Assembly: GCA_039811185.1 (NCBI GenBank)
Contig: JBDHYF010000009.1
Location: forward strand, 40,679-104,678
Direction: 5' to 3'
Length of the DNA: 64,000 nucleotides
From: JAEZDR01 sp039811185
Lineage (GTDB): Bacteria > Bacteroidota > Bacteroidia > Chitinophagales > Chitinophagaceae
Shown here: positions 28,660 to 37,099 of the stretch, piece after piece
How the letters are laid out: every line of letters starts with the position of its first letter
Numbering within the stretch: position 1 is the stretch's first letter
Position numbers and translations under genes: made by a program
The notes under the pieces: model-generated
Databases searched by the model: none
What the model was told of the DNA's origin: nothing
Seen by the model: the letters and a program-made list of their open reading frames with translations, nothing else

Positions 28660-28667
28660 CAAATATA
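28660..28667 (-). promoter_or_regulatory. -7 box TATATTTG, 6 nt from the cca ATG
   Basis: Exact TAnnTTTG, then GCAGCC-like 6-nt spacing to ATG. Implies a leaderless or nearly leaderless cca mRNA and excludes the upstream TTG start (inference). Confidence 0.5.
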
Positions 28668-28690
28668 GCGGCTGAAAAAGTTTTATTCAG

Positions 28691-28780
28691 TTACTCGAAC
28701 TCAAGTTCGTTCATAAAAAATTCCCACCCTTTTGATGCTGCAAACACCTTGTACTGTTGTTTCATTTTCTGCTGTTTCAT
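28691..28780 (-). CDS. Possible 29-residue small protein (weak)
   Basis: ATG to TAA frame giving a basic N-terminal half (MKQQKMKQQYKVF) and an acidic end (MNELEFE). No clear ribosome-binding site and no family resemblance. Listed only because the gap is otherwise empty; could easily be chance. Confidence 0.15.
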   Translation of the reverse strand: MKQQKMKQQYKVFAASKGWEFFMNELEFE

Positions 28781-28953
28781 AATAGTGAATTTTAAAGATG
28801 ATGGTTCGGTGGTGATTGAAATAGGCTAGTAATAACAATGCCAGACTATAAACAAGCGAATTAAAATTTTTTGAAAAGAGAATGCGTTGCTAAAAGGGTT
28901 GCGATATCAACACTTCCTGAAAATGAAATTACCCGCTTGTTGGATTGTTCTTT

Positions 28954-28961
28954 TAGTTTTG
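28954..28961 (+). promoter_or_regulatory. -7 box TAGTTTTG upstream of the LPG-synthase-like gene
   Basis: Exact TAnnTTTG match, 10 nt before the ATG at 28972, so the mRNA leader would be only a few nucleotides. Confidence 0.45.
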
Positions 28962-28971
28962 TGCGCTACGA

Positions 28972-29985
28972 ATGAAGAAAATATTGCTCACCCTGTTTAA
29001 GTACCTGCTTGCATTTGGTATTGCCATTTTGCTGATATGGTGGTCGTTTAAAGGGTTAACAAAAGAAGACATCGGTTTCATTCAATCAACGCTCGGCCGT
29101 GCAAACTACCTAATGCTGATTCCGGTGTTTATCATTTTGATGCTGAGCCATTTGTTCCGCGCTTTAAGATGGCAACAACTGATTGAGCCGCTTGGTTACA
29201 AACCGCCCGTCTTTCAACTGCTGTGCGGCGTATTAATCGGTTATATCGCTAACCAGTTTATTCCCCGTGCCGGCGAAATTGTGCGATGCACCTCAATCAG
29301 CAAATACAACAAAATTCCGGCTGAAAAACTCATCGGCACTATTGTGGCCGAACGTGCATTCGACTTGGTTTCGCTGCTCGTGATTACCGTTTGTACCGTA
29401 GTGTTGCAGTACGATGTAATGCAGCCTTACGTTGCAGAAATCGGGAACGCCGTTACAGTAAAATTTCAGAATAACGCCGGCTTCCGTTTACTTGTTGCCG
29501 GCATAGCCGTTACTGTTGCGCTGACAGGCTACTTCTTCCTGAAGAAATTTAAAACGCATAAATATGTGCAACTGTTTAAACGCATTGTAAAGGGCGTAAT
29601 ACAAGGGCTGGTGAGTATTAAAGATGTTTCGAATAAGCCGTTGTTTTTCATAAATACCATATTACTGTGGACTTGCTATGTAATGGCTACCTGGTTAGGC
29701 TGCTTTGCATTGGAAGAAACCATGCACCTGTCGGCGGCTGCCGGCCTGGCAATGCTTGTGCTCGGCACCTTTGGTGTTATTGTATCGCCGGGTGGCCTCG
29801 GAGCTTATCCGATTGCCATTCAGAAAACGCTGCTCCTCTACAACATTCCGGAAAATATTGGCTTTGCTTCGGGCTGGCTGCTGTGGATAGCACAATTTGT
29901 TTTTGTGGTGTTCTTTGGGATTATAGGCTATGTTGCACTAAAATTAAAATACCGAAAACATGAAAGCTACGCAGCACATTCCTGA
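28972..29985 (+). CDS. Lysylphosphatidylglycerol synthase-type transmembrane protein (flippase-like)
   Basis: 337 residues, about 8 transmembrane helices, collinear with the LPG_synthase_TM/UPF0104 family: GxxxNxFIPRAGEIVR (near 92-108, ANQFIPRAGEIVRC) and the C-terminal SPGGLGAYPIA. No soluble aminoacyltransferase domain, so it is not a lysyl-PG synthase itself. Members are membrane proteins linked to lipid or envelope glycan translocation, substrate unassigned. Overlaps rfaE2 by 26 nt, suggesting a lipopolysaccharide or envelope role. Confidence 0.87.
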   Translation: MKKILLTLFKYLLAFGIAILLIWWSFKGLTKEDIGFIQSTLGRANYLMLIPVFIILMLSHLFRALRWQQLIEPLGYKPPVFQLLCGVLIGYIANQFIPRAGEIVRCTSISKYNKIPAEKLIGTIVAERAFDLVSLLVITVCTVVLQYDVMQPYVAEIGNAVTVKFQNNAGFRLLVAGIAVTVALTGYFFLKKFKTHKYVQLFKRIVKGVIQGLVSIKDVSNKPLFFINTILLWTCYVMATWLGCFALEETMHLSAAAGLAMLVLGTFGVIVSPGGLGAYPIAIQKTLLLYNIPENIGFASGWLLWIAQFVFVVFFGIIGYVALKLKYRKHESYAAHS

Positions 29986-30451
29986 TCGAATTTTCACGAT
30001 GGACGCTCTGCTCCAAAAAATGGCGGGATGGAGAATGCAGGGAAAGACGGTGGCTTTTACAAACGGTTGCTTCGACTTGCTGCACGAAGGGCACATCTTT
30101 TCGCTGTCACAGGCAGCAGCAGAGGCTGATATTTTGGTTGTTGGCGTAAACAGCGACCGCAGCGTAAAACAGTTAAAAGGTCCGCAACGTCCGGTGAATA
30201 ACGAAACAAGCCGCGCACTGGTACTGGCTTCGCTGATAATGGTGGACGCGGTGATTATTTTTGATGAAGAAACGCCCCTGCGGCTTATTGCAAGCCTGCT
30301 GCCCGATGTAATTGTAAAGGGCGGCGATTATACCATTGATAATGTTGTGGGCGCAAAAGAAGTAATCAGCAACGGCGGCCGCGTTGTCATCAATCCAATA
30401 TTGGAAGGCTTTTCCACTACGGCCATCATCGAAAAAATGCAGCAGTTCTAA
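29960..30451 (+). CDS. rfaE2: D-glycero-beta-D-manno-heptose 1-phosphate adenylyltransferase
   Basis: 163 residues, a stand-alone nucleotidyltransferase equal to the C-terminal half of HldE. Motifs: TNGCFDLLHEGH (nucleotide-binding HxGH), VGVNSDRSVKQLKGPQRP, and VKGGDY near the end. Makes ADP-heptose for the lipopolysaccharide core. The kinase half (hldA-like) is not in the window. Overlaps the upstream membrane gene by 26 nt (co-transcribed) and the convergent EVE gene by 4 nt. Confidence 0.93.
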   Translation: MKATQHIPDRIFTMDALLQKMAGWRMQGKTVAFTNGCFDLLHEGHIFSLSQAAAEADILVVGVNSDRSVKQLKGPQRPVNNETSRALVLASLIMVDAVIIFDEETPLRLIASLLPDVIVKGGDYTIDNVVGAKEVISNGGRVVINPILEGFSTTAIIEKMQQF

Positions 30452-30864
30452 GGCGCGGGCTGTTCTGCAAGTTGCAAAATATAATCCCACTCCTTATCGG
30501 TAACAGGCTGAACAGATAAGCGGGTCAACTTTACGAGCGCCATATCTTTTAACGCCTTCTCCGCTTTTATTTCCGCCAGCGAAACACTGCGCTTCAGCGC
30601 TTTAACCGGCGATACGTCTACCACTACCCAGTTAGCATCTTCAGTGGTGGGATCGGGATACGCTTCTTTTACAATTTTTACGATGCCGACAATTTCTTTT
30701 CCTTCGTTACTGTGATAGAAAAACGCCAGATCGCCTTTCTTCATTTCGCGTAAAAAATTGCGTGCGGCATAGTTGCGGACGCCATCCCAAAAGGTTTTTT
30801 TATCCTTTTGTAACTGCTCCCAACTGTATTTAAAAGGTTCGGATTTAATGAGCCAGTAAGCCAT
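30448..30864 (-). CDS. EVE-domain protein
   Basis: 138 residues, essentially one EVE (PUA-like) domain: MAYWLIKSEPFKYSWEQL, WDGVRNYAARNFLREM, and GDLAFFYHSNEGKEIVGI are the family's characteristic segments. EVE domains bind modified bases in DNA or RNA; stand-alone housekeeping versions like this are widespread and of unknown specific role. Converges on rfaE2. Its start lies 17 nt after the T-tract of the terminator of the OsmC gene. Confidence 0.92.
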   Translation of the reverse strand: MAYWLIKSEPFKYSWEQLQKDKKTFWDGVRNYAARNFLREMKKGDLAFFYHSNEGKEIVGIVKIVKEAYPDPTTEDANWVVVDVSPVKALKRSVSLAEIKAEKALKDMALVKLTRLSVQPVTDKEWDYILQLAEQPAP

Positions 30865-30881
30865 AGAAATGTTTTATCAAT

Positions 30882-30907
30882 AAAAAAACCTTCTTAAAAA
30901 AAGAAGG
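30882..30907 (-). terminator. Rho-independent terminator after the OsmC gene
   Basis: 7-bp stem CCTTCTT/AAGAAGG around a 5-nt A/T loop, followed on the minus strand by TTTTTTT. It serves the OsmC gene and ends 17 nt before the EVE start codon. Confidence 0.8.
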
Positions 30908-30927
30908 CCAAAAACAATAAGCGTTAA

Positions 30928-31338
30928 CTAAACCAACTCCGCCTGCAGCGTAATATTGGTGTTGAGTAATTTACTGATGGGACAATTATTTTTTGCGTCT
31001 TCAGCGCAGGCATCAAACTTTTCTTTCGTTATGCCCGGAACGGTTGCTTGGCAAGTTAGCGCAGCGGAAGTGATGCTCAGGTTTTCGATGGTGATTTCAC
31101 ACGTGGTGTTGATGCTTTCAGCCGGAAACCCTGCGTTGCCAAGTAATAAACTAAACTTCATGGAAAAACATCCGGCGTGTGCAGCAGCAACCAACTCTTC
31201 CGGATTTGTGCCTGCACCTTCTTCAAAACGCGAAGAAAATGAATAAGCGGTATCAGACAATGTTTTGCTTTGGGTAGACAACACGCCGCTGCCCTCTTTT
31301 ACCGTTCCTTTCCATACCGCATTTGCTGTTCTTTTCAT
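30928..31338 (-). CDS. OsmC-family peroxiredoxin
   Basis: 136 residues. OsmC/Ohr fold with MKRTANAVWKG at the start, GAGTNPEELVAAAHAGCFSM with the first redox Cys at 57, and a second Cys in ENLSITSAALTCQA (95). This matches OsmC hydroperoxide reductases. The frame stays open upstream to 31842, but that part runs antisense through ogt and has no family match; the start is the ATG 31336-31338. Probably detoxifies organic hydroperoxides. Divergent from ogt. Confidence 0.93.
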   Translation of the reverse strand: MKRTANAVWKGTVKEGSGVLSTQSKTLSDTAYSFSSRFEEGAGTNPEELVAAAHAGCFSMKFSLLLGNAGFPAESINTTCEITIENLSITSAALTCQATVPGITKEKFDACAEDAKNNCPISKLLNTNITLQAELV

Positions 31339-31461
31339 ATTGATGATTTTAAGATTAAATTGTTGTAAGTGGCGTAAAAATAATTTTTTTATCGAATATG
31401 TACCGAAAGAAAACAAATGGAAATCCTGTTGAATCTTTACATTTAGCGGGCGCACAGCAAA

Positions 31462-31956
31462 ATGGAAACCTATTTCACCTATTACGATAGCCCGATTGGC
31501 CTGCTGAAAATTGGAGGCACCGGCAGTTATATTTCCGAGCTGAGCTTTGTAGATTTTAAAAATCAGATTGTGCATGCCGACCCCGGTATTACCGATGTGA
31601 TGCACCTTTGCACCGAACAGTTGATTGAATTTTTTTACGGTACCCGGCGGCAATTCAGCATACCTGTATTTCAGGAAGGAACCGCCTTTCAACAAAAAGT
31701 ATGGGCAGCCCTGCTCCAAATTCCATACGGACAAACCATCAGTTATCAACAGTTGGCAAATCAGCTTGGCGATCCGAAATGTGTGCGGGCGGCGGCACAA
31801 ACAAACGGCCGAAACAAAATTGCTATCATCGTTCCCTGCCACCGTGTTATTGGTTCAAATAAATCTTTAATTGGCTACTCCGGGGGACTATGGCGAAAAA
31901 AGCATCTGTTAGATATGGAGTTTAACAGGCTTCATGGCGTGCAGATGTTGTTTTAA
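31462..31956 (+). CDS. ogt: Methylated-DNA-protein-cysteine S-methyltransferase
   Basis: 164 residues. Active-site motif VPCHRVIG (acceptor Cys) followed by GYSGGLWRKKHLLDMEF, and the helix-turn-helix part VWAALLQIPYGQTISYQQLA, as in Ogt/MGMT. Repairs O6-alkylguanine by suicidal transfer to the cysteine. Stand-alone, without an Ada domain. A hairpin follows 8 nt after the stop. Confidence 0.95.
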   Translation: METYFTYYDSPIGLLKIGGTGSYISELSFVDFKNQIVHADPGITDVMHLCTEQLIEFFYGTRRQFSIPVFQEGTAFQQKVWAALLQIPYGQTISYQQLANQLGDPKCVRAAAQTNGRNKIAIIVPCHRVIGSNKSLIGYSGGLWRKKHLLDMEFNRLHGVQMLF

Positions 31957-31963
31957 ATAAGAA

Positions 31964-31983
31964 GCTCCTATAGAAATAGGAGC
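31964..31983. terminator. Hairpin downstream of ogt, possible terminator
   Basis: Perfect 8-bp stem GCTCCTAT/ATAGGAGC with loop AGAA, 7 nt after the ogt stop. No strong T-tract on the plus strand, so termination is uncertain. Confidence 0.45.
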
Positions 31984-32173
31984 CGTAAATGCACATGAGA
32001 AATAAACACTAAAATTGTTCTTTTGCGAGAACACGTGCAATATGTTTGTAAACGCACGAAAAAGCAAGAAAACAATGATGAGCGGTTTACAATGATGGAT
32101 GAAGTAAAACAGCAATATATTTCCATCTGTCCGAACCCAGTTTTTCCCAACTGTTTTCGAAAACGCATTCTCT

Positions 32174-32181
32174 TATCTTTG
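32174..32181 (+). promoter_or_regulatory. -7 box TATCTTTG, 5 nt from the mutS ATG
   Basis: Exact TAnnTTTG followed by GCGCA and ATG. A leaderless mutS mRNA is implied. The sequence between ogt and this box (31984-32173) holds nothing else I can name. Confidence 0.5.
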
Positions 32182-32186
32182 GCGCA

Positions 32187-34796
32187 ATGGCAAAAGCAGC
32201 AGGCGACACTCCACTTATGCAGCAACATCGGGCAATTAAACAAAAATATCCCGATGCCATTTTGCTTTTTCGCGTAGGCGATTTTTATGAAACATTTGGA
32301 GAAGATGCGATTATTGCCGCGCAGGTTCTTGGTATCACGCTAACAAAGCGCAACAACGGCGCTGCTTCTTCAAGTGAGCTTGCAGGATTTCCGCATCACG
32401 CATTAGATACCTATCTGCATAAGCTGGTAAAAGCGGGATATCGCGTGGCTATCTGCGATCAGCTTGAAGATCCGAAAACGGTAAAGGGGCTTGTGAAACG
32501 CGGCGTTACAGAAATGGTGACTCCCGGCGTTGCGGTGAACGATAAATTGCTTGAGCACAACAGCAATAATTTTTTAGCAGCCGTACATCTTACCAACGAC
32601 GTTTCCGGCATTGCTTTTCTCGATATTTCAACAGGAGAATTTTTTGTGGCGGAGGGCGCGCAGGACTATATCGATAAGCTGTTGCAAACCTTAAAGCCCG
32701 CCGAGGTGGTGTTTCAACGCAGCGCTCAAAAAAATTTTAAAGAGATATTCGGGAAACAGTTTTACACCTATACCCTCGAGAGCTGGATTTTCGACGAAGC
32801 ATATACCACCGAGCTGTTACTGAAACAGTTTCAAACACACTCACTAAAAGGCTTTGGAATTCAAAACTTAAAGCAGGCAATTGTTGCTGCGGGCGCTATT
32901 ATTCACTACCTGAAAGAAACCGAACATTCGCATCTGCAACATATCTCAACCATCCAGCGGATTGAAAAAGATGACTATTTATGGATGGATAAATTTACCA
33001 TCCGCAATCTCGAGTTGTTGCCGGTTTCGGCGGATGGCAGTTGCCTCCTTCAGGTACTCGATAACACCACAAGCCCTATGGGCGCCCGTTTGCTGAAACG
33101 ATGGCTGCTGCTGCCTTTGAAAGATTTAAACAAAATAAACGAACGCCTGGGGCTGGTAGAGTATTTCATACTGCATCCCGACTTAAAAAAACAGATGCAG
33201 CTGCTCATTAAACAATGCGGCGACGTGGAACGGCTCGTGAGCAAGATACCGTTGCGTAAAATCAATCCACGGGAGGTGATGCAGCTGGCCAAGGGCCTTC
33301 AGCTTACCGCACAATTAAAATCGCTTGTTCAACACTCGGAGAACGCGTATTTGAAAAGGCTGGGCGATGCGCTGAATGCCTGCCATTATATTTTTGAGAA
33401 AATAACGGCGGAGCTGATTGACACGCCTCCTGTATCAGCGCAAAAAGGCGGTCTTATAAAAGAGGGCGTAAACACCGACTTGGATGAGATGCGAAAAATT
33501 GCTAAGGGTGGTAAAGAATACCTCATCAGCATTCAGCAAAAAGAGGCGGGTGCCACCGGCATTTCATCGCTAAAAATTGGTTTCAACAACGTTTTCGGAT
33601 ACTATCTGGAAGTTACGAATACACATAAGGACAAAGTTCCTTCGGGCTGGATAAGAAAGCAAACACTCACCAACGCCGAGCGATATATTACGGAAGAGCT
33701 GAAATCGTACGAAGAAAAAATTACAGGAGCAGAAGAAAAGATGCTGACCATCGAAATGCAGTTATATGAGCAAATGCTTACCGCGTTGCAGGACTTCATT
33801 GCTCCGATTCAATCGAACGGAAGCATACTTGCCGTGCTCGACTGCCTATTGTGCTTTGCGGCCAACGCAATCCAGTACAACTACAAAAAGCCGCAGATGC
33901 ACGACGGGTACGACCTCGTGCTGAAAAACAGCCGTCATCCGGTAATTGAACGGAATCTCATGCCGGGCGATGAGTTTGTTGCGAACGATATTGAGCTTAG
34001 CGATCAGGAGCAGCAAATTATTATTCTTACAGGTCCGAACATGAGCGGAAAAAGCGCGGTGTTGCGCCAAACCGCTTTAATTACCATTATGGCGCACATG
34101 GGAAGCTTCGTGCCTGCGTCGGAAGCCCTTGTTCCGCTCACCGACAAAGTGTTTACACGGGTTGGAGCCAGCGATAACTTAAGCGGTGGAGAATCTACTT
34201 TTATGGTTGAGATGAATGAAACAGCCAGCATCATCAACAATATTTCGTCCCGCAGCTTAATCCTACTCGACGAAATTGGACGCGGCACCTCCACATACGA
34301 CGGCATTTCCATTGCATGGAGCATTGTTGAGTTTTTACATGCGTCGTCATATAAACCCAAAACATTATTTGCCACACACTACCACGAGCTAAACGAACTG
34401 CAGGAAAAACTAACGGGTGTAAAAAATTTCCATATCACCAATAAACAGGTTGGCAACAAAATCATTTTTCTGCGCAAGCTTGCGCCCGGCGGCACTACGC
34501 ACAGCTTTGGTATACACGTTGCCAAAATGGCCGGCATGCCTACATCATTAATAGAAAGGGCGAACGAAATTTTGAAGCAACTGGAGGAAAAACATGTGAG
34601 CGATGACGAAGACCAAAATCATCTAAACCGAAAAATAAAAACACTCTCTGCTCCCCAAATGCAACTATCTATTTTCGATGTGCATTCCCAAACCTTCGAG
34701 CAAATCAGAACCATTCTTCATAGCATCGATATCAACCGGCTGACACCGGTTGAAGCCTTACTTAAACTTCAGGAAATAAAACAAAGCATCCAATAA
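32187..34796 (+). CDS. mutS: DNA mismatch repair protein MutS
   Basis: 869 residues, full length. Mismatch-binding motif GDFYETF with Phe33 and Glu35, connector, lever and clamp domains, Walker A GPNMSGKS (616-623), Walker B and signature ILLDEIGRGTST, and the ATPase His in FATHYHEL. Binds base mismatches and recruits MutL in the cytoplasm. Starts 5 nt after a -7 box. Followed by a bidirectional terminator. No MutL gene in the window. Confidence 0.98.
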   Translation: MAKAAGDTPLMQQHRAIKQKYPDAILLFRVGDFYETFGEDAIIAAQVLGITLTKRNNGAASSSELAGFPHHALDTYLHKLVKAGYRVAICDQLEDPKTVKGLVKRGVTEMVTPGVAVNDKLLEHNSNNFLAAVHLTNDVSGIAFLDISTGEFFVAEGAQDYIDKLLQTLKPAEVVFQRSAQKNFKEIFGKQFYTYTLESWIFDEAYTTELLLKQFQTHSLKGFGIQNLKQAIVAAGAIIHYLKETEHSHLQHISTIQRIEKDDYLWMDKFTIRNLELLPVSADGSCLLQVLDNTTSPMGARLLKRWLLLPLKDLNKINERLGLVEYFILHPDLKKQMQLLIKQCGDVERLVSKIPLRKINPREVMQLAKGLQLTAQLKSLVQHSENAYLKRLGDALNACHYIFEKITAELIDTPPVSAQKGGLIKEGVNTDLDEMRKIAKGGKEYLISIQQKEAGATGISSLKIGFNNVFGYYLEVTNTHKDKVPSGWIRKQTLTNAERYITEELKSYEEKITGAEEKMLTIEMQLYEQMLTALQDFIAPIQSNGSILAVLDCLLCFAANAIQYNYKKPQMHDGYDLVLKNSRHPVIERNLMPGDEFVANDIELSDQEQQIIILTGPNMSGKSAVLRQTALITIMAHMGSFVPASEALVPLTDKVFTRVGASDNLSGGESTFMVEMNETASIINNISSRSLILLDEIGRGTSTYDGISIAWSIVEFLHASSYKPKTLFATHYHELNELQEKLTGVKNFHITNKQVGNKIIFLRKLAPGGTTHSFGIHVAKMAGMPTSLIERANEILKQLEEKHVSDDEDQNHLNRKIKTLSAPQMQLSIFDVHSQTFEQIRTILHSIDINRLTPVEALLKLQEIKQSIQ

Positions 34797-34822
34797 AAAA
34801 TGCCTGCGGTTCACCGGCATTT
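34793..34822. terminator. Bidirectional terminator between mutS and prolyl oligopeptidase
   Basis: AAATGCC/GGCATTT stem plus an inner GGT/ACC pair. On the minus strand it ends in TTTTTT; on the plus strand the T-run is broken. Sits exactly between two convergent stops. Confidence 0.8.
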
Positions 34823-34836
34823 CGTTTTCTTTATTC

Positions 34837-36942
34837 TTACATCTTCATCCCTAAATGAAACATCACAAAACTCCAGATGTCGGCCGCCTCTTCAATCTGT
34901 TTGGAAGTGGGCTTTCCGGCTCCGTGTCCGGCCTTACTCTCGATACGAATCAACGCAGGATTGTTGCACGATTGCACCGCCTGTAACTGTGCGGCAAACT
35001 TAAAGGAGTGCGCCGGAACCACCCGGTCGTCATGATCTGCCGTGGTAATTAAAGTAGCCGGATAACAAACACCTTCTTTTAAGTTATGCAAAGGCGAATA
35101 GGCAAACAAATTTTTAAAATCTTCGGCCGACTTCTCCGCATTTCCGTATTCCGAAGCCCACGCCCATCCGATGGTAAAACGATGGAAACGCAACATATCC
35201 ATCACACCCACTTGCGGAATGGCAACCGCAAACAAATCCGGACGCTGCGTCATGCACGCACCTACGAGCAACCCCCCGTTCGATCCGCCTCTAATGGCAA
35301 TGCGCTTGCTGTTTGTATAGCCTTCTTTAATTAAAAACTCGGCAGCGCCAATAAAGTCGTCGAACACGTTTTGTTTGTTGTGTAGCATGCCCGCTTTATG
35401 CCATTCTTCGCCATACTCGCTTCCGCCTCTTAAATTCACTACAGCATAAATTCCGCCCTCCTCAATAAAGAAGAAATTGGCCACACTGAAGCCCGGCGTC
35501 ATCGGGATATTGAAACCGCCGTAACCATAGAGCATAACGGGATTATTTCCGTCGAGCTTTAAGCCTTTTTTATAGGTAAGAAAAACAGGAATTTTTGTGC
35601 CGTCTTTGCTGTTGAAAAAAACTTGTTTGGTTTCAAACTCATCCGAATTAATGTTGGCTTCCGATGCTTTGTACAACGTGCTTTTCCCCGTGGCAACTGT
35701 ATATTTATAAATGGCCGGCGGTACGCTGTAAGATGTGAAGGTGTAAAACAGTTCCGGCTCGGGCGCATCCGTACCAAAGCCTGATGCCGTGCCGATTCCG
35801 GGCAATTCTACAACTCTGATTTTCTTGCCGGTATTGTGATATTGAACAACCATTGAGCTCGCATCTTTCAAATATGTTGCAAATAACTGATCGCCCGAAA
35901 TGCCGACACTTTGAAGCACTTCTTTCTGTTCAGGTATTATGGTTCGCCAGTTTTCTTTTTGCGGGCGGGCAGGATCTATCAATACCACTTTATAATTTGG
36001 TGCATCCACGTTGGTGCGCACCAGCAGTTTATCGTCCATATTATCGATTACCGATGCCTCATTGGCGAAACCGGGAACAAGGGTGATGAAAGATTTCGAT
36101 TTTGATTTCGTATCGCGCACAAGCAGTTCCGTACCACTCGTTCCTTCGGAAACGTTGATAACGAGAAAACGTCCCGACTTTGTCAGACCGCCGCCGATTG
36201 ACCGCAGCGGATGCTTCGGATCTTCATAAATCAGCATGTCATCTTTTTGCGAAGTGCCGAGCTTATGGTAATACAGTTTGTGATTCTGATTTTGTTTGCT
36301 CAGCTTAGAAGACTCATCCGGCTGTGGATAGCGGCTGTAATAAAAGCCCTCATCACCGTTCCAGCTGAGGCCGCTGAATTTTATCCAATAAATTTTATCT
36401 TTTAACTTCTTTCCTGTTGCCGGATCAAGCACATAAGCCTCATTCCAGTCGCTTCCGCTTCCTGCAACCGAATAGGCAATATATTTTCCTGACTTAGAAA
36501 AAGACGTGATGTTCAGCGCAACCGTACCGTCGTCGGACAATATATTTGGATCAAGCACTTGCTGTGCCTTTCCGTCTAAATCGCTTTTCCGATAAAGCAC
36601 ACTTTGGTTTTGCAATCCGTTATTCTTCCAGAAATAATAATAACTGCCTTTTTTGCCCGGCGCCGATTCTTTCGGATAATTCCACAAATCGCTTAAGCGA
36701 TCTTTTATTTTCGGCCTGAACGGAATTTGTTCCAAATAACTGTTGGTGACTTCGTTTTGCCCCCTTACCCATTCTTTGGTGCTTTCGCTGTTGTCGTCTT
36801 CAAGCCAGCGGTATGGATCAAATACACTGGTGCCAAAATAATCGTCTTTCACCTCATCTCTCTTTGTTTCCGGATAGTGAAGCTGGGAGAAAGCCGAAGC
36901 CGTGCAAACCACTACCGCAGCAAGCAGAAATATCTTTTTCAT
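34837..36942 (-). CDS. Prolyl oligopeptidase family serine peptidase (S9A), exported
   Basis: 701 residues with a signal peptide (1-19, ASAFSQ), a beta-propeller (about 85-430) and an alpha/beta-hydrolase domain. Catalytic Ser554 in GGSNGG, Asp in ADHDDRV (635-641) and His673 in AGHG. Cleaves short proline-containing peptides after Pro; the signal peptide puts it in the periplasm, usual for Bacteroidota. Monocistronic: convergent with mutS, divergent from pfkA (157 nt spacer containing a palindromic operator nearer to pfkA). Confidence 0.95.
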   Translation of the reverse strand: MKKIFLLAAVVVCTASAFSQLHYPETKRDEVKDDYFGTSVFDPYRWLEDDNSESTKEWVRGQNEVTNSYLEQIPFRPKIKDRLSDLWNYPKESAPGKKGSYYYFWKNNGLQNQSVLYRKSDLDGKAQQVLDPNILSDDGTVALNITSFSKSGKYIAYSVAGSGSDWNEAYVLDPATGKKLKDKIYWIKFSGLSWNGDEGFYYSRYPQPDESSKLSKQNQNHKLYYHKLGTSQKDDMLIYEDPKHPLRSIGGGLTKSGRFLVINVSEGTSGTELLVRDTKSKSKSFITLVPGFANEASVIDNMDDKLLVRTNVDAPNYKVVLIDPARPQKENWRTIIPEQKEVLQSVGISGDQLFATYLKDASSMVVQYHNTGKKIRVVELPGIGTASGFGTDAPEPELFYTFTSYSVPPAIYKYTVATGKSTLYKASEANINSDEFETKQVFFNSKDGTKIPVFLTYKKGLKLDGNNPVMLYGYGGFNIPMTPGFSVANFFFIEEGGIYAVVNLRGGSEYGEEWHKAGMLHNKQNVFDDFIGAAEFLIKEGYTNSKRIAIRGGSNGGLLVGACMTQRPDLFAVAIPQVGVMDMLRFHRFTIGWAWASEYGNAEKSAEDFKNLFAYSPLHNLKEGVCYPATLITTADHDDRVVPAHSFKFAAQLQAVQSCNNPALIRIESKAGHGAGKPTSKQIEEAADIWSFVMFHLGMKM

Positions 36943-37012
36943 AGCGAGTTTTTAAAAACTACAATTTTACTTTAAACTGAGCAATAAATTACAACACGTT
37001 ATGTGAAAACCC

Positions 37013-37020
37013 TAATTTTG
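37013..37020 (+). promoter_or_regulatory. -7 box TAATTTTG (candidate promoter 1) upstream of pfkA
   Basis: Exact TAnnTTTG; transcription would begin about 37025-37028, on the first base of the palindromic operator. No clear -33 element. Confidence 0.4.
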
Positions 37021-37025
37021 GCAGG

Positions 37026-37042
37026 TGTGTATTTTTTACACA
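37026..37042. promoter_or_regulatory. Palindromic operator TGTGTA-N5-TACACA upstream of pfkA-pyk
   Basis: The 17 bases are identical, spacer included (TTTTT), to the site at 3527-3543 in the starch locus, 58 nt before the pfkA ATG. It overlaps the expected start of promoter 1 (repression) but is upstream of promoter 2 (37076-37083), where it could activate. It could also influence the divergent peptidase gene. Confidence 0.75.
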
Positions 37043-37075
37043 TTAAACCGTTGAAGGGGACAAGAAATTAAACAA

Positions 37076-37083
37076 TAAATTTG
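37076..37083 (+). promoter_or_regulatory. -7 box TAAATTTG (candidate promoter 2) upstream of pfkA
   Basis: Exact TAnnTTTG, 16 nt from the ATG, with a TTG at 37051-37053 as a possible -33 element (22-nt spacer). The operator would then be centred about 55 nt before the start of transcription. Confidence 0.4.
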
Positions 37084-37099
37084 AGCCATTTTTATTCAT

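Larger units (their letters stand above)
28668..28971. other. Intergenic stretch between cca and the LPG-synthase-like gene
   Basis: About 300 nt without a convincing gene. It holds a short inverted repeat CGAACTCAAGTTCG (28697-28710), a 29-codon minus-strand reading frame (28691-28780, listed separately), and a -7 box for the plus-strand gene at its right end. The rest is AT-rich with nothing I can name. Confidence 0.5.

Noticed and set aside
30448..30864. EVE protein as part of a defence system
   Set aside because: Neighbours are housekeeping genes and there is no nuclease or restriction partner; it matches the ordinary stand-alone form.
31339..31842. Upstream extension of the OsmC frame
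   Set aside because: It runs antisense to ogt and has no OsmC similarity; the ATG at 31338 gives a normal-length OsmC protein.
36947..36960. Palindrome AGTTTTTAAAAACT before the prolyl oligopeptidase
   Set aside because: Made only of A/T tracts plus two G/C pairs, unlike the repeated operator; no second copy seen.
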